This document shows positions 16,243 to 24,597 of a stretch of 64,000 bases of DNA, piece by piece. Source of the DNA: Micrococcales bacterium (GTDB lineage Bacteria; Actinomycetota; Actinomycetes; Actinomycetales; Microbacteriaceae). The notes under the pieces were generated by a model. That model had not been told where the DNA came from. It worked only from the letters and a program-made list of their open reading frames with translations, and made no database searches. The first letter of the stretch is position 1. Each line of letters begins with the position of its first letter. The DNA lies in contig JACRGJ010000031.1 in NCBI GenBank assembly GCA_016212425.1, positions 1 to 64,000 of the forward strand, given 5' to 3'. The position numbers were made by a program, and so were the translations under genes.

Positions 16243-17618
16243 CGCGGGTCGAGGGGGAGCCCGGACCCACGGAGTCGTCCGGAGCCGCGGCGTCGTCCGG
16301 AGCCGCAGCGTCGCCCGGATCCGCGGCGTCGCCCGGATCCGCAGGGACGTCGGATGCCGGCTCCGGCGCGCGGCGTCGGCGGATCCCGGGCGGCCGACGC
16401 CTGCTGCTCGCCCTCGCCGGGCTCGGGCCGGGGCTGATCGCCGCGAACGCGGGGAACGACGCCGCCGGCATCTCGACCTACGCCAGCGCCGGCAGCCAGT
16501 ACGTCTACCGGACCCTGTTCTTCATGGTGCTGGTCACCATCGCCCTGGTCTTGGTGCAGGAGATGGCGGTGCGGCTGGGCACCTTCACCGGGAAGGGCAT
16601 CGCGGCCCTCATCCGCGAGCAGTTCAGCCTCCGCCTCACCGGGCTCGCGCTGTTCTGCCTCCTCCTGGCGAACACCGGTCTGGTGGTGGCCGAGTTCGCC
16701 GGCATCGGCGCGGCGTTCCAGCTGATCGGGGTCGACCGCTTCTGGGTGATCCCCCCGGCCGCGATCCTGATCTGGGCCCTCGTGCTGTTCGGCTCCTACC
16801 GCTACGCGGAGCGGATCCTCCTCGTGCTGTCGCTGGCGTTCTTCGCCTACCCGGTCGCCGCGATCCTCGCCCAGCCGGATTGGAGCGTCGTCGCCACCAA
16901 CCTCGTCGTGCCCAACTTCCTGTTCACCAAGGAGTTCCTGCTTCTGGGTGTCGCCCTCATCGGCACCACCGTCAGTCCGTACATGCAGCTCTACATCGCC
17001 GCCGGCGTCGTCGACCGCGGCGCCGGTCCGAGCGGCTACCGGGCGGCCCGGTTCGACGCCGTCGCGGGGGCCCTCTTCGCCTGCCTGATCAGCATCAGCA
17101 TCATCATCGCGACCGGGGCCACCATCGGCGGCCGCGGTCCGCTCAGCAGCGCCGCGGAGGCCGCGGAGGCGTTGCGTCCGGTGGCCGGCAGCGGGGCGGA
17201 GATCCTCTTCGCCGTGGGTCTGCTCGGGGCCAGCGCTCTGGCCGGGGCGGTCGTGCCGCTCTCCAGCAGCTATGCGATCAGCGAGGCGATCGGCGTGGAG
17301 CGCTCGGTGTCTCGGCGGTTCAGGGAGGCCCCGCTCTTCCTGGGCCTTTTCACGTTCCAGATCGCCCTCGGGGCGGCGATCGCGCTCACCCCGGTGAACC
17401 TGATCGGTCTGCTGATCGGCACGCAGGTGCTGCAGGGCGTGCTGACGCCGATCATCCTCACGTACATCCTGATCCTCGCCAACCGCAAGGAGGTGCTCGG
17501 CGACGCGGCCAACAAGCCGCTGTTCCGGATCGCGGCCACCGCCGTGGTGGTGGGCATCAGCCTCATGTCGCTGTTCCTGCTCGGCACGACGATCCTCGGC
17601 TTCTTCGGGATCGGGTAG
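16239..17618 (+). CDS. Nramp-family divalent cation transporter with non-canonical metal site (NRMT-like)
   Basis: 459 residues with about 11 helices after a 45-residue Ser/Ala/Gly-rich N-terminus. The canonical TM1 motif DPGN reads DAAG (GLIAANAGNDAAGISTY): Asp is kept, Asn lost. The TM6 motif MPH reads SPY (GTTVSPYMQLYIAAGVVDRG), so the Met ligand that favours Mn2+/Fe2+ is absent. Loss of that Met is described in Nramp-related Mg2+ transporters. With the MgtE-type sensor encoded immediately upstream (4-bp overlap), Mg2+ is the predicted substrate. The motif comparison was made by eye. Confidence 0.85.
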   Translation: MTRVEGEPGPTESSGAAASSGAAASPGSAASPGSAGTSDAGSGARRRRIPGGRRLLLALAGLGPGLIAANAGNDAAGISTYASAGSQYVYRTLFFMVLVTIALVLVQEMAVRLGTFTGKGIAALIREQFSLRLTGLALFCLLLANTGLVVAEFAGIGAAFQLIGVDRFWVIPPAAILIWALVLFGSYRYAERILLVLSLAFFAYPVAAILAQPDWSVVATNLVVPNFLFTKEFLLLGVALIGTTVSPYMQLYIAAGVVDRGAGPSGYRAARFDAVAGALFACLISISIIIATGATIGGRGPLSSAAEAAEALRPVAGSGAEILFAVGLLGASALAGAVVPLSSSYAISEAIGVERSVSRRFREAPLFLGLFTFQIALGAAIALTPVNLIGLLIGTQVLQGVLTPIILTYILILANRKEVLGDAANKPLFRIAATAVVVGISLMSLFLLGTTILGFFGIG

Positions 17619-17656
17619 GGCCCGCCGGTCGGGCTCGGTACGGCATCCTTGAAGAG

Positions 17657-18844
17657 ATGCCCGAGTCCGCCGCGCCCGCCCGACGGCGGCTCGCCCTCCT
17701 GCTCGTCGGGATCGTGCTCCTCGCGATCCAGCTGCGCAGTCCGCTCGTCGCGGTCGCGCCGGTCGCCGCGGAGGCGCAGGCGGGGTGGGGGGTCACCCCT
17801 GCTGCGTTCGGGCTGCTGACCACCCTCCCTCTGCTCTGCTTCGGGCTCGCTACCCCCCTGGCGCCGCTCGCGGCGCGTCGCCTCGGGCTGGAGGGCGCGA
17901 TCGAGCTGTGCCTGGGAGGCATCGTCGTGGCGACGGTGCTGCGCTCGATCGACGGCTTCGGCGTCGCCCTCGTCGCCGCGGTGCTCCTCGGCGTCTCCAT
18001 CACCCTCGGCAACGTGCTGGTCCCGGCGATCATCCGCCGCGACGTGGGTCCGCGCGGGCGGGCCGCCGCGACCGGGGCGTACACGGTGGCGATCAACGTC
18101 GGGACGATGCTCACCACCATCGGTACGGTGCCGCTGGCGAGCCTGCTCGGCTGGCGCGCGGCGATCGCCGCCTGGAGCGTCCTCGGCGTCGGCAGTGCGG
18201 TGTTCTGGGTCGCGGTGCTGCGCCGGGGCGCCCCGGTGGCGGTGGTCGATCCGCTCGCGTCCGGCCGCTTCCGCCCGAGGCTTCTGGCGTGGATGCTGGG
18301 CGGGGCCTTCGCGGCGCAGTCGTTCAGCTACTACGCGATGACCACGTGGCTGCCGTCGCTGCTGCGGGACGAGCGCGGCTTCGACGCCTCGGTCGCCGGG
18401 GTCGCGTCCTCGGTGTTCCAGCTCGCGGGCATCGCGGGCGGAATCGGCGTGCCGCTTCTTGCGCTGCGGCTGCGTCCGCGCACCATCCTCGGCATCGTCG
18501 GGGCGCTGTGGATCGCCTTGCCGCTCGGGCTGCTGGTCGTGCCCGAGCAGTTCGTGCTGCTCGGCGTGCTCGGCGGCGCCGCCCAGGGGGCGGGATTCGC
18601 CTCGATCTTCACGATCATCGCGGATGCGGCGGGGGACGCCCGCCAGACGACCGCGCTCTCCGCCTTCGTGCAGACCGTCGGCTACCTCGTCGCCGCGACG
18701 GCTCCCCCGCTGATCGGCGGCGCCCGGCAGCTGAGCGGCGGGTGGACCCTCCCCCTCGGCATCGTGCTCGCCGCGACACTCGTGTTCCTCCTTGCCGGCG
18801 TCACCGGCGCCACCCTCGCCGCCCGCCACCACCACGCACGCTGA
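17657..18844 (+). CDS. CynX/NimT-family MFS transporter
   Basis: 395 residues, twelve predicted helices. The opening LLLVGIVLLAIQLRSPLVAVAPV is typical of the CynX (cyanate/2-nitroimidazole) group, as is ALSAFVQTVGYLVAATAPPLIGG in the C-terminal half. It probably exports or imports a small anion or xenobiotic. It lies 38 bp after the Nramp gene, so read-through is possible, but there is no functional link. The start ATG has only a weak ribosome site (GAAGAG). Confidence 0.88.
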   Translation: MPESAAPARRRLALLLVGIVLLAIQLRSPLVAVAPVAAEAQAGWGVTPAAFGLLTTLPLLCFGLATPLAPLAARRLGLEGAIELCLGGIVVATVLRSIDGFGVALVAAVLLGVSITLGNVLVPAIIRRDVGPRGRAAATGAYTVAINVGTMLTTIGTVPLASLLGWRAAIAAWSVLGVGSAVFWVAVLRRGAPVAVVDPLASGRFRPRLLAWMLGGAFAAQSFSYYAMTTWLPSLLRDERGFDASVAGVASSVFQLAGIAGGIGVPLLALRLRPRTILGIVGALWIALPLGLLVVPEQFVLLGVLGGAAQGAGFASIFTIIADAAGDARQTTALSAFVQTVGYLVAATAPPLIGGARQLSGGWTLPLGIVLAATLVFLLAGVTGATLAARHHHAR

Positions 18845-18862
18845 CCGATTGACGGCCGAGGC

Positions 18863-18890
18863 CGGCGGCCGGCGATCGGCGGCCGGCGAT
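18863..18890. repeat. Exact 14-bp tandem repeat, two copies
   Basis: CGGCGGCCGGCGAT occurs twice head to tail (18863-18876 and 18877-18890) in the gap between the MFS gene and the agmatine deiminase gene. Each unit is partly self-complementary (GGCCGGC), so the transcript could form a hairpin. No other copy was noticed in the window. Confidence 0.75.
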
Positions 18891-18961
18891 CACAGAGAAC
18901 CCTCCGGCCGCGCTCAACGCCGTGGCGGGCCCGGGTCCGCGACGCCCGGGCGACCCCTACG

Positions 18962-20038
18962 ATGAGCCGCGTGAACTGGCGGATGCCCGCGGAGACCGCT
19001 CCGCACGAGCGCACCTGGATGGCGTTCCCCGTCGCCGGCGCCACGCTCGGCGCCACGGACATCGAGCGCGAGGAGTGCTACGCCGCCTGGACCGCGGTGG
19101 CGCACGCGGTCGCGGAGTTCGAGCAACTCACGATGATCGCCGACCCGAGCGAGGCGTCCCGGGCGCGTCGGATGCTCGGGGCCGGCATCGAGGTGGTCGA
19201 GGCGCCGGTGGACGAGTACTGGATGCGCGACATGGGGCCGACGTTCGTGGTCGACGACGCGCGCCCGGGCATCCTGGGCGCCGTCGACTGGACCTTCAAC
19301 GGCTGGGGCGCGCCGGCCTGGGCCGAGTGGCGGAAGTCGGCGGAGATCGCCAGGGTCGTCAGCGATCTCGTCGGCAGCGAGCTGGTCAGCTCGACCCTCG
19401 TGAACGAGGGCGGCGGCATCCACGTCGACGGCGAGGGCACGGTGCTGGTCACCGAGACGGTGCAGCTCGACCCGCGCCGCAACCCGTTCCTCGACCGGGC
19501 TCGGGTCGAGGCGGAACTCGCCCGCACGATCGGCGCGACGCACGCCGTCTGGCTGCCCCGCGGCCTCACTCGCGACTACGACGACATGGGCACTAACGGC
19601 CACGTCGACATCGTGGCGACGATCCCCTCGCCCGGGCACCTGCTGCTGCACGCCCAACCCGACCCTTCTCACCCGGACCACGCCGTGATGGCCGAGCTGC
19701 GGGCGATGCTCGCGGCGCAGGCCGACGCCGCCGGCCACCCGTTCGAGATCGTCGACGTTCCGGCGCCGGCGACATTGCGCGATGCGCACGGCTTCGTGGA
19801 CTGGAGCTACATCAACCACCTCGTGGTCGACGGCGGCGTCATCGCCTGCGGCTTCGGCGAGGAGCGAGCGGATGCGGTGGCGCGCGGCATCCTCGAGGCC
19901 GCGTACCCCGGCCGCCGGGTGCTGACGGTGGACGCGCGGCCGATCTTCGTGCGCGGCGGCGGCATCCACTGCATCACGCAGCAGCAGCCGCGGATCGCGG
20001 TGCCCGCCGCGGGTGCCGCCGCGGGCGCCGCCGCGTGA
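18962..20038 (+). CDS. aguA: Agmatine deiminase (guanidine-group-modifying family)
   Basis: 358 residues. Catalytic features of the family are visible: EYWMRDMGPTFVVD (about 81-94), NEGGGIHVDGEG (about 145-156), the His motif TNGHVDIVATI, and the nucleophilic Cys in GGGIHCITQQQP near residue 337. It hydrolyses agmatine to N-carbamoylputrescine and ammonia in the cytoplasm. The Ala/Gly tail after residue 345 is low-complexity. The amidase gene starts 42 bp later, probably in the same operon. The alternative is a peptidylarginine-deiminase-like enzyme with another guanidine substrate. Confidence 0.9.
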   Translation: MSRVNWRMPAETAPHERTWMAFPVAGATLGATDIEREECYAAWTAVAHAVAEFEQLTMIADPSEASRARRMLGAGIEVVEAPVDEYWMRDMGPTFVVDDARPGILGAVDWTFNGWGAPAWAEWRKSAEIARVVSDLVGSELVSSTLVNEGGGIHVDGEGTVLVTETVQLDPRRNPFLDRARVEAELARTIGATHAVWLPRGLTRDYDDMGTNGHVDIVATIPSPGHLLLHAQPDPSHPDHAVMAELRAMLAAQADAAGHPFEIVDVPAPATLRDAHGFVDWSYINHLVVDGGVIACGFGEERADAVARGILEAAYPGRRVLTVDARPIFVRGGGIHCITQQQPRIAVPAAGAAAGAAA

Positions 20039-20080
20039 GGGCCGCTGCGGGGATCCGCGGGTGAGGGTCCCGGTGCGCGG

Positions 20081-21790
20081 GTGATCGACGTGGTGGAGGC
20101 TTCGATCGCTCGGCTCGCCGCCGCTCTCGAGGGCGGAGAGACTACCGCGGTCGAGCTCGTGACCGCATTCCTCGCCCGCATCGACGCGTACGACGGCCCC
20201 GACACCGCGACCCGGCTGAACGCGGTGGTGGTGCGCAACCCGGACGCGCTGGAGGAGGCTCGCGGGTCGGACGCACGCCGCGCATCCGGGAGCGCCCTCG
20301 GCCACCTGGACGGCATCCCGTACACCGCGAAGGACAGCTACCTGGTGCGCGGACTCACCGCCGCCGCGGGCAGCCCCGCCTTCTCCGGGCGCGTGGCGCA
20401 GCGCGACGCGTTCAGCATCCAGCGGCTCCGCGAGGCCGGGGCGATCTGCCTGGGCCTCACGAACATGCCGCCGATGGCGAACGGCGGAATGCAGCGCGGG
20501 CTCTACGGCCGCGCCGAGAGCCCCTACAACGCGGACTACCTCACGGCACCGTTCGCATCCGGGTCCTCGAACGGGTCGGGCACCGCGACCGCCGCGAGCT
20601 TCGCCGCGTTCGGGCTCGGCGAGGAGACCTGGTCGAGCGGACGCGGCCCCGCGTCGAACAACGCGCTCTGCGCCTACACCCCCTCGCGCGGGGTCATCTC
20701 GGTGCGCGGCAACTGGCCGCTGGTGCCGACGATGGACGTGGTCGTGCCGCACACCCGCACGATGGCCGACCTGCTCGCCGTGCTCGACGTGCTGGTCGCC
20801 GACGACCCCGAGACCCGCGGCGACCTCTGGCGGGCGCAGTCCTGGGTGCCGATCCCCGCCGCCTCGGCGGTGCGGCCGGCGTCGTATCGCGCGCTCGCCG
20901 CCGCCGGCCCGGAGGCGCTGGCCGGGCTCCGCCTCGGCGTCCCGCGGATGTACCTCGGCACGGATGCGGCGGCGGGCACCGGCGCCGCGGTCGGCATCGG
21001 CGGTCCCACCGGTCAGGCGATCCGCCCCCGGCCCTCGGTGCTCGCGCTCTGGCGCGCCGCCCGTGCCGCCCTCGAGGCGGCCGGCGCCGAGGTGGTCGAG
21101 GTGGACTTCCCGGTGGTCTCCAACTACGAGGGCGACCGGCCCGGCGCGCCGACCCTGCGCACGCGCGGGCTGGTGCCGCCGGAGTTCCTGGCGCGGGAGA
21201 TCCTCGACCTCTCCGCCTGGGCGATGGACGACTTCCTCCGCGCCAACGGCGACCCCGCGCTGCCGTCCCTGGCGCAAGTGGACGGCGCGCGCATCTTCCC
21301 GCCGCCGCCCGGCGCGCTGTCCGACCGGTACCACGACTTCGGCGACGACCTGGCCGACTACCCCGCGCAGGTGCGGGCGCATCCGCTCGATGAGCCCTGG
21401 ACGTTCCCGCACCTGGAGGCGGGACTGCGGGGGCTCGAGGAGACCCGCCGCCGCGACCTCGAGGAGTGGCTGGGCGAGCGGGGCCTGGATGCGGTGCTCT
21501 TCCCCGCCGTCGCGGACGTCGCTCCGGCGGATGCGGACGTGAACCCGGCATCGGCCGACCTCGCCTGGCGCAACGGGGTGTGGGTCGCCAACGGCAACCT
21601 CGCCATCCGGCACCTCGGCATCCCCACGGTCACGGTGCCGATGGGCACCATGCCCGACCTCGGGATGCCGGTCGGCCTCACATTCGCGGGCCGCGCGTAC
21701 GACGACACCCGCCTGCTGCGGATCGCCGCCGCGTTCGAAGCCCTCGGCCGCCGCCGCACCGAGCCCCGGCGCACCCCGCGCCTCGGGTAG
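20081..21790 (+). CDS. Amidase-signature family hydrolase
   Basis: 569 residues from GTG. The Ser-cisSer-Lys triad can be placed: K84 in YTAKDS, S163 in GSSNGSGTA, and nucleophile S186 in EETWSSGRGPAS. The usual GGSIRIPAS is altered to SSGRGPAS here, so the substrate pocket may differ. It hydrolyses a C-N amide bond in the cytoplasm. Its position after agmatine deiminase suggests it acts on a downstream product, perhaps N-carbamoylputrescine, normally the job of a nitrilase-fold enzyme; this is speculation from context. Confidence 0.88.
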   Translation: MIDVVEASIARLAAALEGGETTAVELVTAFLARIDAYDGPDTATRLNAVVVRNPDALEEARGSDARRASGSALGHLDGIPYTAKDSYLVRGLTAAAGSPAFSGRVAQRDAFSIQRLREAGAICLGLTNMPPMANGGMQRGLYGRAESPYNADYLTAPFASGSSNGSGTATAASFAAFGLGEETWSSGRGPASNNALCAYTPSRGVISVRGNWPLVPTMDVVVPHTRTMADLLAVLDVLVADDPETRGDLWRAQSWVPIPAASAVRPASYRALAAAGPEALAGLRLGVPRMYLGTDAAAGTGAAVGIGGPTGQAIRPRPSVLALWRAARAALEAAGAEVVEVDFPVVSNYEGDRPGAPTLRTRGLVPPEFLAREILDLSAWAMDDFLRANGDPALPSLAQVDGARIFPPPPGALSDRYHDFGDDLADYPAQVRAHPLDEPWTFPHLEAGLRGLEETRRRDLEEWLGERGLDAVLFPAVADVAPADADVNPASADLAWRNGVWVANGNLAIRHLGIPTVTVPMGTMPDLGMPVGLTFAGRAYDDTRLLRIAAAFEALGRRRTEPRRTPRLG

Positions 21791-21898
21791 GCGCCAGGCC
21801 GGCGGCCGGCACCCCGGCGGCGGTGCTGGCCGACGCGCGTGGCGGCGGCGCCCGGACCCGGCGCCGCTGTACGGTGGCGCCGCGAGACGGGAGTGAGC

Positions 21899-22273
21899 AT
21901 GGCGAATGCTGTTGCCGGGTGGTACGACGACGGGTCGGGCAGTCAGCGCTGGTGGGACGGGCAGAAGTGGACGGACGTTCGGCAGGAGACGACGGCCGTG
22001 GCGGTGTCGGGAGGTTCGGCCCAGCAGCCTGCCTCGACCCCTCCGTCGAGCTCCCGCCCGCAGGGGATGAGCTACGTGGTTCTCCAGGTCGTCCTCAAGG
22101 AGAAGCTGTGGGGCACCGGCTCGGGGAACCTGACGGAGCTGGAGAGGGCGATCAACGCCCAGGCCGCGCAGGGCTTCCGGCTGCACACCATCACCACCGC
22201 GGCCTCGGGCAGCAAGGGCATCGGGGGCGGGGATCGCATCCAGGCCACGCTGGTCTTCGAACGCCTGACCTGA
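21899..22273 (+). CDS. DUF2510 and DUF4177 domain protein
   Basis: 124 residues. An N-terminal DUF2510 module (AGWYDDGSGSQRWWDGQKWT, residues 6-25) is joined by a Ser/Pro/Gln linker to a DUF4177-like domain from MSYVVLQVVLKEKLW to TLVFERL. DUF2510 is an actinobacterial Trp-rich module common in envelope-associated proteins. The function is unknown. ATG 21899 follows GGGAG and puts the domain at the N-terminus; an upstream in-frame extension is not supported. Confidence 0.85.
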   Translation: MANAVAGWYDDGSGSQRWWDGQKWTDVRQETTAVAVSGGSAQQPASTPPSSSRPQGMSYVVLQVVLKEKLWGTGSGNLTELERAINAQAAQGFRLHTITTAASGSKGIGGGDRIQATLVFERLT

Positions 22274-22386
22274 CCGAGGCTGATCAGGACCGCCCTCCGG
22301 TAGCGGGCGTCTCGCGGATGCGCGGCCGAGACGCGTAGCCGGAGTCCGTGACTCCGCGCGGCTGCCGGAGTTGCGTGACAGCACGG

Positions 22387-22671
22387 ATGACCGAGCCGGC
22401 GAGCGTCGTCGGTGTGTTGCTCGTGACCGCCCCGCATCCTGAACCGGCTGTTTCCGCTTCCTCCCGCGACGACGTGGGGACACCTTCGCGCGACCTCGCG
22501 CCGGACCTCGCACGGGGTCTGGGTCTGCTCGGTATCGCGGTCGTCAACGCGGCTCTCCTCGCCCCGCAGGCGCCAGTCGATGCCGTCGATCGCGTGAGCT
22601 CGGTGGTGGTGACCGGGCTGCTGGAGAACCGGAGCTGGCCGATGTTCGCCGTGATGTTCGGGTTCGGCATC
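22387..22671 (+). pseudogene. DUF418/YeiB-family membrane protein, N-terminal remnant
   Basis: About 95 codons match the start of YeiB-like membrane proteins: PDLARGLGLLGIAVVNAALL, then VVTGLLENRSWPMFAVMFGFGIG. That covers the first two helices of a protein normally around 350-420 residues long. Similarity stops abruptly near 22671, and the frame runs on into unrelated low-complexity sequence. The following DNA is a different gene in another frame. It is a truncation by deletion or recombination rather than a functional gene. Confidence 0.7.
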
Positions 22672-22672
22672 G

Positions 22673-23116
22673 GCGGCGATCGCGCTGCTCGCCGGGGTGT
22701 ACGCCGCGACCATCAGGCCCGTCGCGGCGGGCGTCGCGGTCACGGTCGCGGTCACTCTCGTCACCGCGGCGGGGGCCGTGGGCGCCGTCGTCTGGCTCGA
22801 GCGCCACCTGGCGATCGCGAGACCGACATCGATCACCCACATCTCCCGCCTGTCGCCCCGCGAGAACGAGGTGCTCGCCGCCATCGCCGCCGGTGCCACC
22901 AACGCGGGCGTCGCGGCCGACCTGTTCCTGTCCGAACGCACCGTCGAACAGCATGTGCGGTCGATCTTCAGCAAGCTCGGTCTCGTCGACCGCGACTCCT
23001 CCAACCACCGGGTCCGTGCCGCGGTGATCTGGTGGCAGCACCAGGAGCACGAGGACGCGGTGGGCGCCGAGGGGTGGGAGCGGAGACGGAGGGATTTGAA
23101 CCCTCGGAACCCGTGA
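22673..23116 (+). pseudogene. Membrane-anchored LuxR-type regulator, C-terminal remnant
   Basis: From about 22673 a new frame encodes two hydrophobic stretches (AAIALLAGVYAATIRP and GVAVTVAVTLVTAAGAV) and then a complete LuxR HTH (LSPRENEVLAAIAAGATNAG through TVEQHVRSIFSKLGLVDRDS). No ribosome site or start precedes the first helix; the earliest start codon is GTG at 22697. The frame ends by reading into the tRNA-Ser gene on the other strand. It is best seen as the 3' half of a regulator left by the event that truncated the YeiB gene. A short functional membrane-bound HTH protein from 22697 is the alternative. Confidence 0.6.
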
Positions 23117-23169
23117 GGGTTCTCCACCTTAGCAGGGTGGTGCACTCGACCGGACTATGCGACGTCTCC
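23081..23169 (-). tRNA. tRNA-Ser (anticodon GCT)
   Basis: An 89-nt class II tRNA on the minus strand. The acceptor stem pairs GGAGACG (23169-23163) with CGTCTCC (23088-23082), the discriminator is G, the anticodon loop CTGCTAA gives GCT, and there is a long variable arm. The T loop is TTCAAAT. It decodes AGC/AGU. Its 3' end overlaps the remnant LuxR frame, consistent with a recombination scar at this tRNA. Confidence 0.95.
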
Positions 23170-23214
23170 TGGCTTGCGCTTGGCCATCCTAGCCGCACCG
23201 TGCCGTGCCGCGGC

Positions 23215-24477
23215 TCAGCCGCCGGAGTAGGCCTTCGAGCAGGTCTGCTGCGCCGCCGTCTGGCCCTTCAGCCCGCTGATGGCGGTGGCGGTCCCGGATC
23301 CTGTGCCGTCGCTCGGGGCCGGGGACGCGGACGCCGATCCGGTGGGCGCGGGCGTCTGGGACGCGGTGGGATCCAGCTCCGAGCCGCCGGCGGCTCCGAC
23401 CGACTGCGCGTCGAGTGCGATCGGCTGATCGGCTTTGAGCGCCGACCACATCTTCGTCGCGACGGAGACATTGGGCTGCACCTTGCCGGTGAAGATACCC
23501 GAACCGCCCGTGGAGCCGGGGTACTGCACGAACACCACCGTCTCGAGGGGGATGTTCCGCAGCGCCTGCGCGATCGAGACCATCCGGATGGGACTCGCGA
23601 GCGAGGTCGAGAGCTTCATGCTCGTGGTCGCGACCTCCGCGATCTGGAGCAGCTTCGACGGATCGCCGAGCGTGCCCTCCGACTTCAGCTTGCGCACCAG
23701 CGACGACATGAACACCTGCTGCGAGCTGATCCGCCCGAGGTCGCTGCCGTCCCCGACGCCGTGCCGGCTGCGCACGAACGCCGCGGCCTGCGCGCCCTGG
23801 ATGCTCGAATGGCCGGCGGGCAGATCCAGACCGGTGTACGGATCCTTGATCGCCTGGTTGACGCAGACATCCACCCCGCCGACCACGGTGGAGAGCTGCA
23901 CCACCCCGTCGAAGGTGACCACCCCGGCGAAGGGGATGTCGAGCCCGGACAGCTTCTCGGCCACCGCGACCACGCACTTGAGCCCGCCGTACGCGTAGGC
24001 GTTGTTGAAGGCCAGACCGGAGGCCGGACTCGTCGTCCGCTTGCCGTCCTCGCTCGTGCACGACGGGAAGGGCACCACCAGATCGCGCGGGATGCTCACC
24101 GCCGTCGCGCTCTTCCGGTCGGCCGAGACGTGCAGCAGGATGTTGACGTCGTTCAGGATCGCGCCGCCGCGCTTGCCGTAGGCCGCGGTGCTCTGCGAGG
24201 GGTCGTTGTCGACGCCGACCAGCATCACATTGAACGCGCCGGGGTACTCGCCGATGGTGGGAGCCTTGAGCGTCTTCCCCCCGCCGATGTCGACCGAGTT
24301 CTTCGCCACGTTCGAGCCGAGGTGGTAGGTGTAGATCGCGGCGAGGGAGACGCCGGCCACGAGCACGCAGCACAGCGCGATGCCGACGAAGGCCAGCAGG
24401 TTACGGGCGACGGTCGACCGCGTCTGGCGTCCGTGGCGGATGCGGGCCGCGCTCGACGGGCGGCGTGCGTCGGTCAT
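23215..24477 (-). CDS. LytR-CpsA-Psr (LCP) family cell-wall ligase
   Basis: 420 residues. A short cytoplasmic N-terminus and one helix (about 26-50) are followed by the LCP domain: FNVMLVGVDNDP, LNDVNILLHVSADRKSATAVSIPRDL, the Arg motif AAAFVRSRHGVGDGSDLGRISSQQVFM, and a Ser/Pro/Thr-rich C-terminal extension. LCP enzymes attach polymers from lipid carriers to peptidoglycan on the outer membrane face. The start MTDARRPSS was chosen over an upstream ATG because the upstream part (PALLSRPRTPG) lacks family character. It is transcribed alone. Confidence 0.92.
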   Translation of the reverse strand: MTDARRPSSAARIRHGRQTRSTVARNLLAFVGIALCCVLVAGVSLAAIYTYHLGSNVAKNSVDIGGGKTLKAPTIGEYPGAFNVMLVGVDNDPSQSTAAYGKRGGAILNDVNILLHVSADRKSATAVSIPRDLVVPFPSCTSEDGKRTTSPASGLAFNNAYAYGGLKCVVAVAEKLSGLDIPFAGVVTFDGVVQLSTVVGGVDVCVNQAIKDPYTGLDLPAGHSSIQGAQAAAFVRSRHGVGDGSDLGRISSQQVFMSSLVRKLKSEGTLGDPSKLLQIAEVATTSMKLSTSLASPIRMVSIAQALRNIPLETVVFVQYPGSTGGSGIFTGKVQPNVSVATKMWSALKADQPIALDAQSVGAAGGSELDPTASQTPAPTGSASASPAPSDGTGSGTATAISGLKGQTAAQQTCSKAYSGG

Positions 24478-24597
24478 GGTGGAGTGGGCGCTTCCTGGAG
24501 TCCGTGGTCGCGAGAGCAGCGCCGGCATCCCGGCACAAGAAACAGAGTGTACTCAGCGCGTTTGCGGGCTCCTGAGAAGGGCCCCCGCGGGCGGCGG

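Noticed and set aside
18914-22513. A 1.2-kb-codon open frame on the minus strand opposite agmatine deiminase and amidase genes
   Set aside because: The translation is Arg/Gly/His-rich with no domain, and the plus strand encodes two clear enzymes. High GC makes stop codons rare on the opposite strand.
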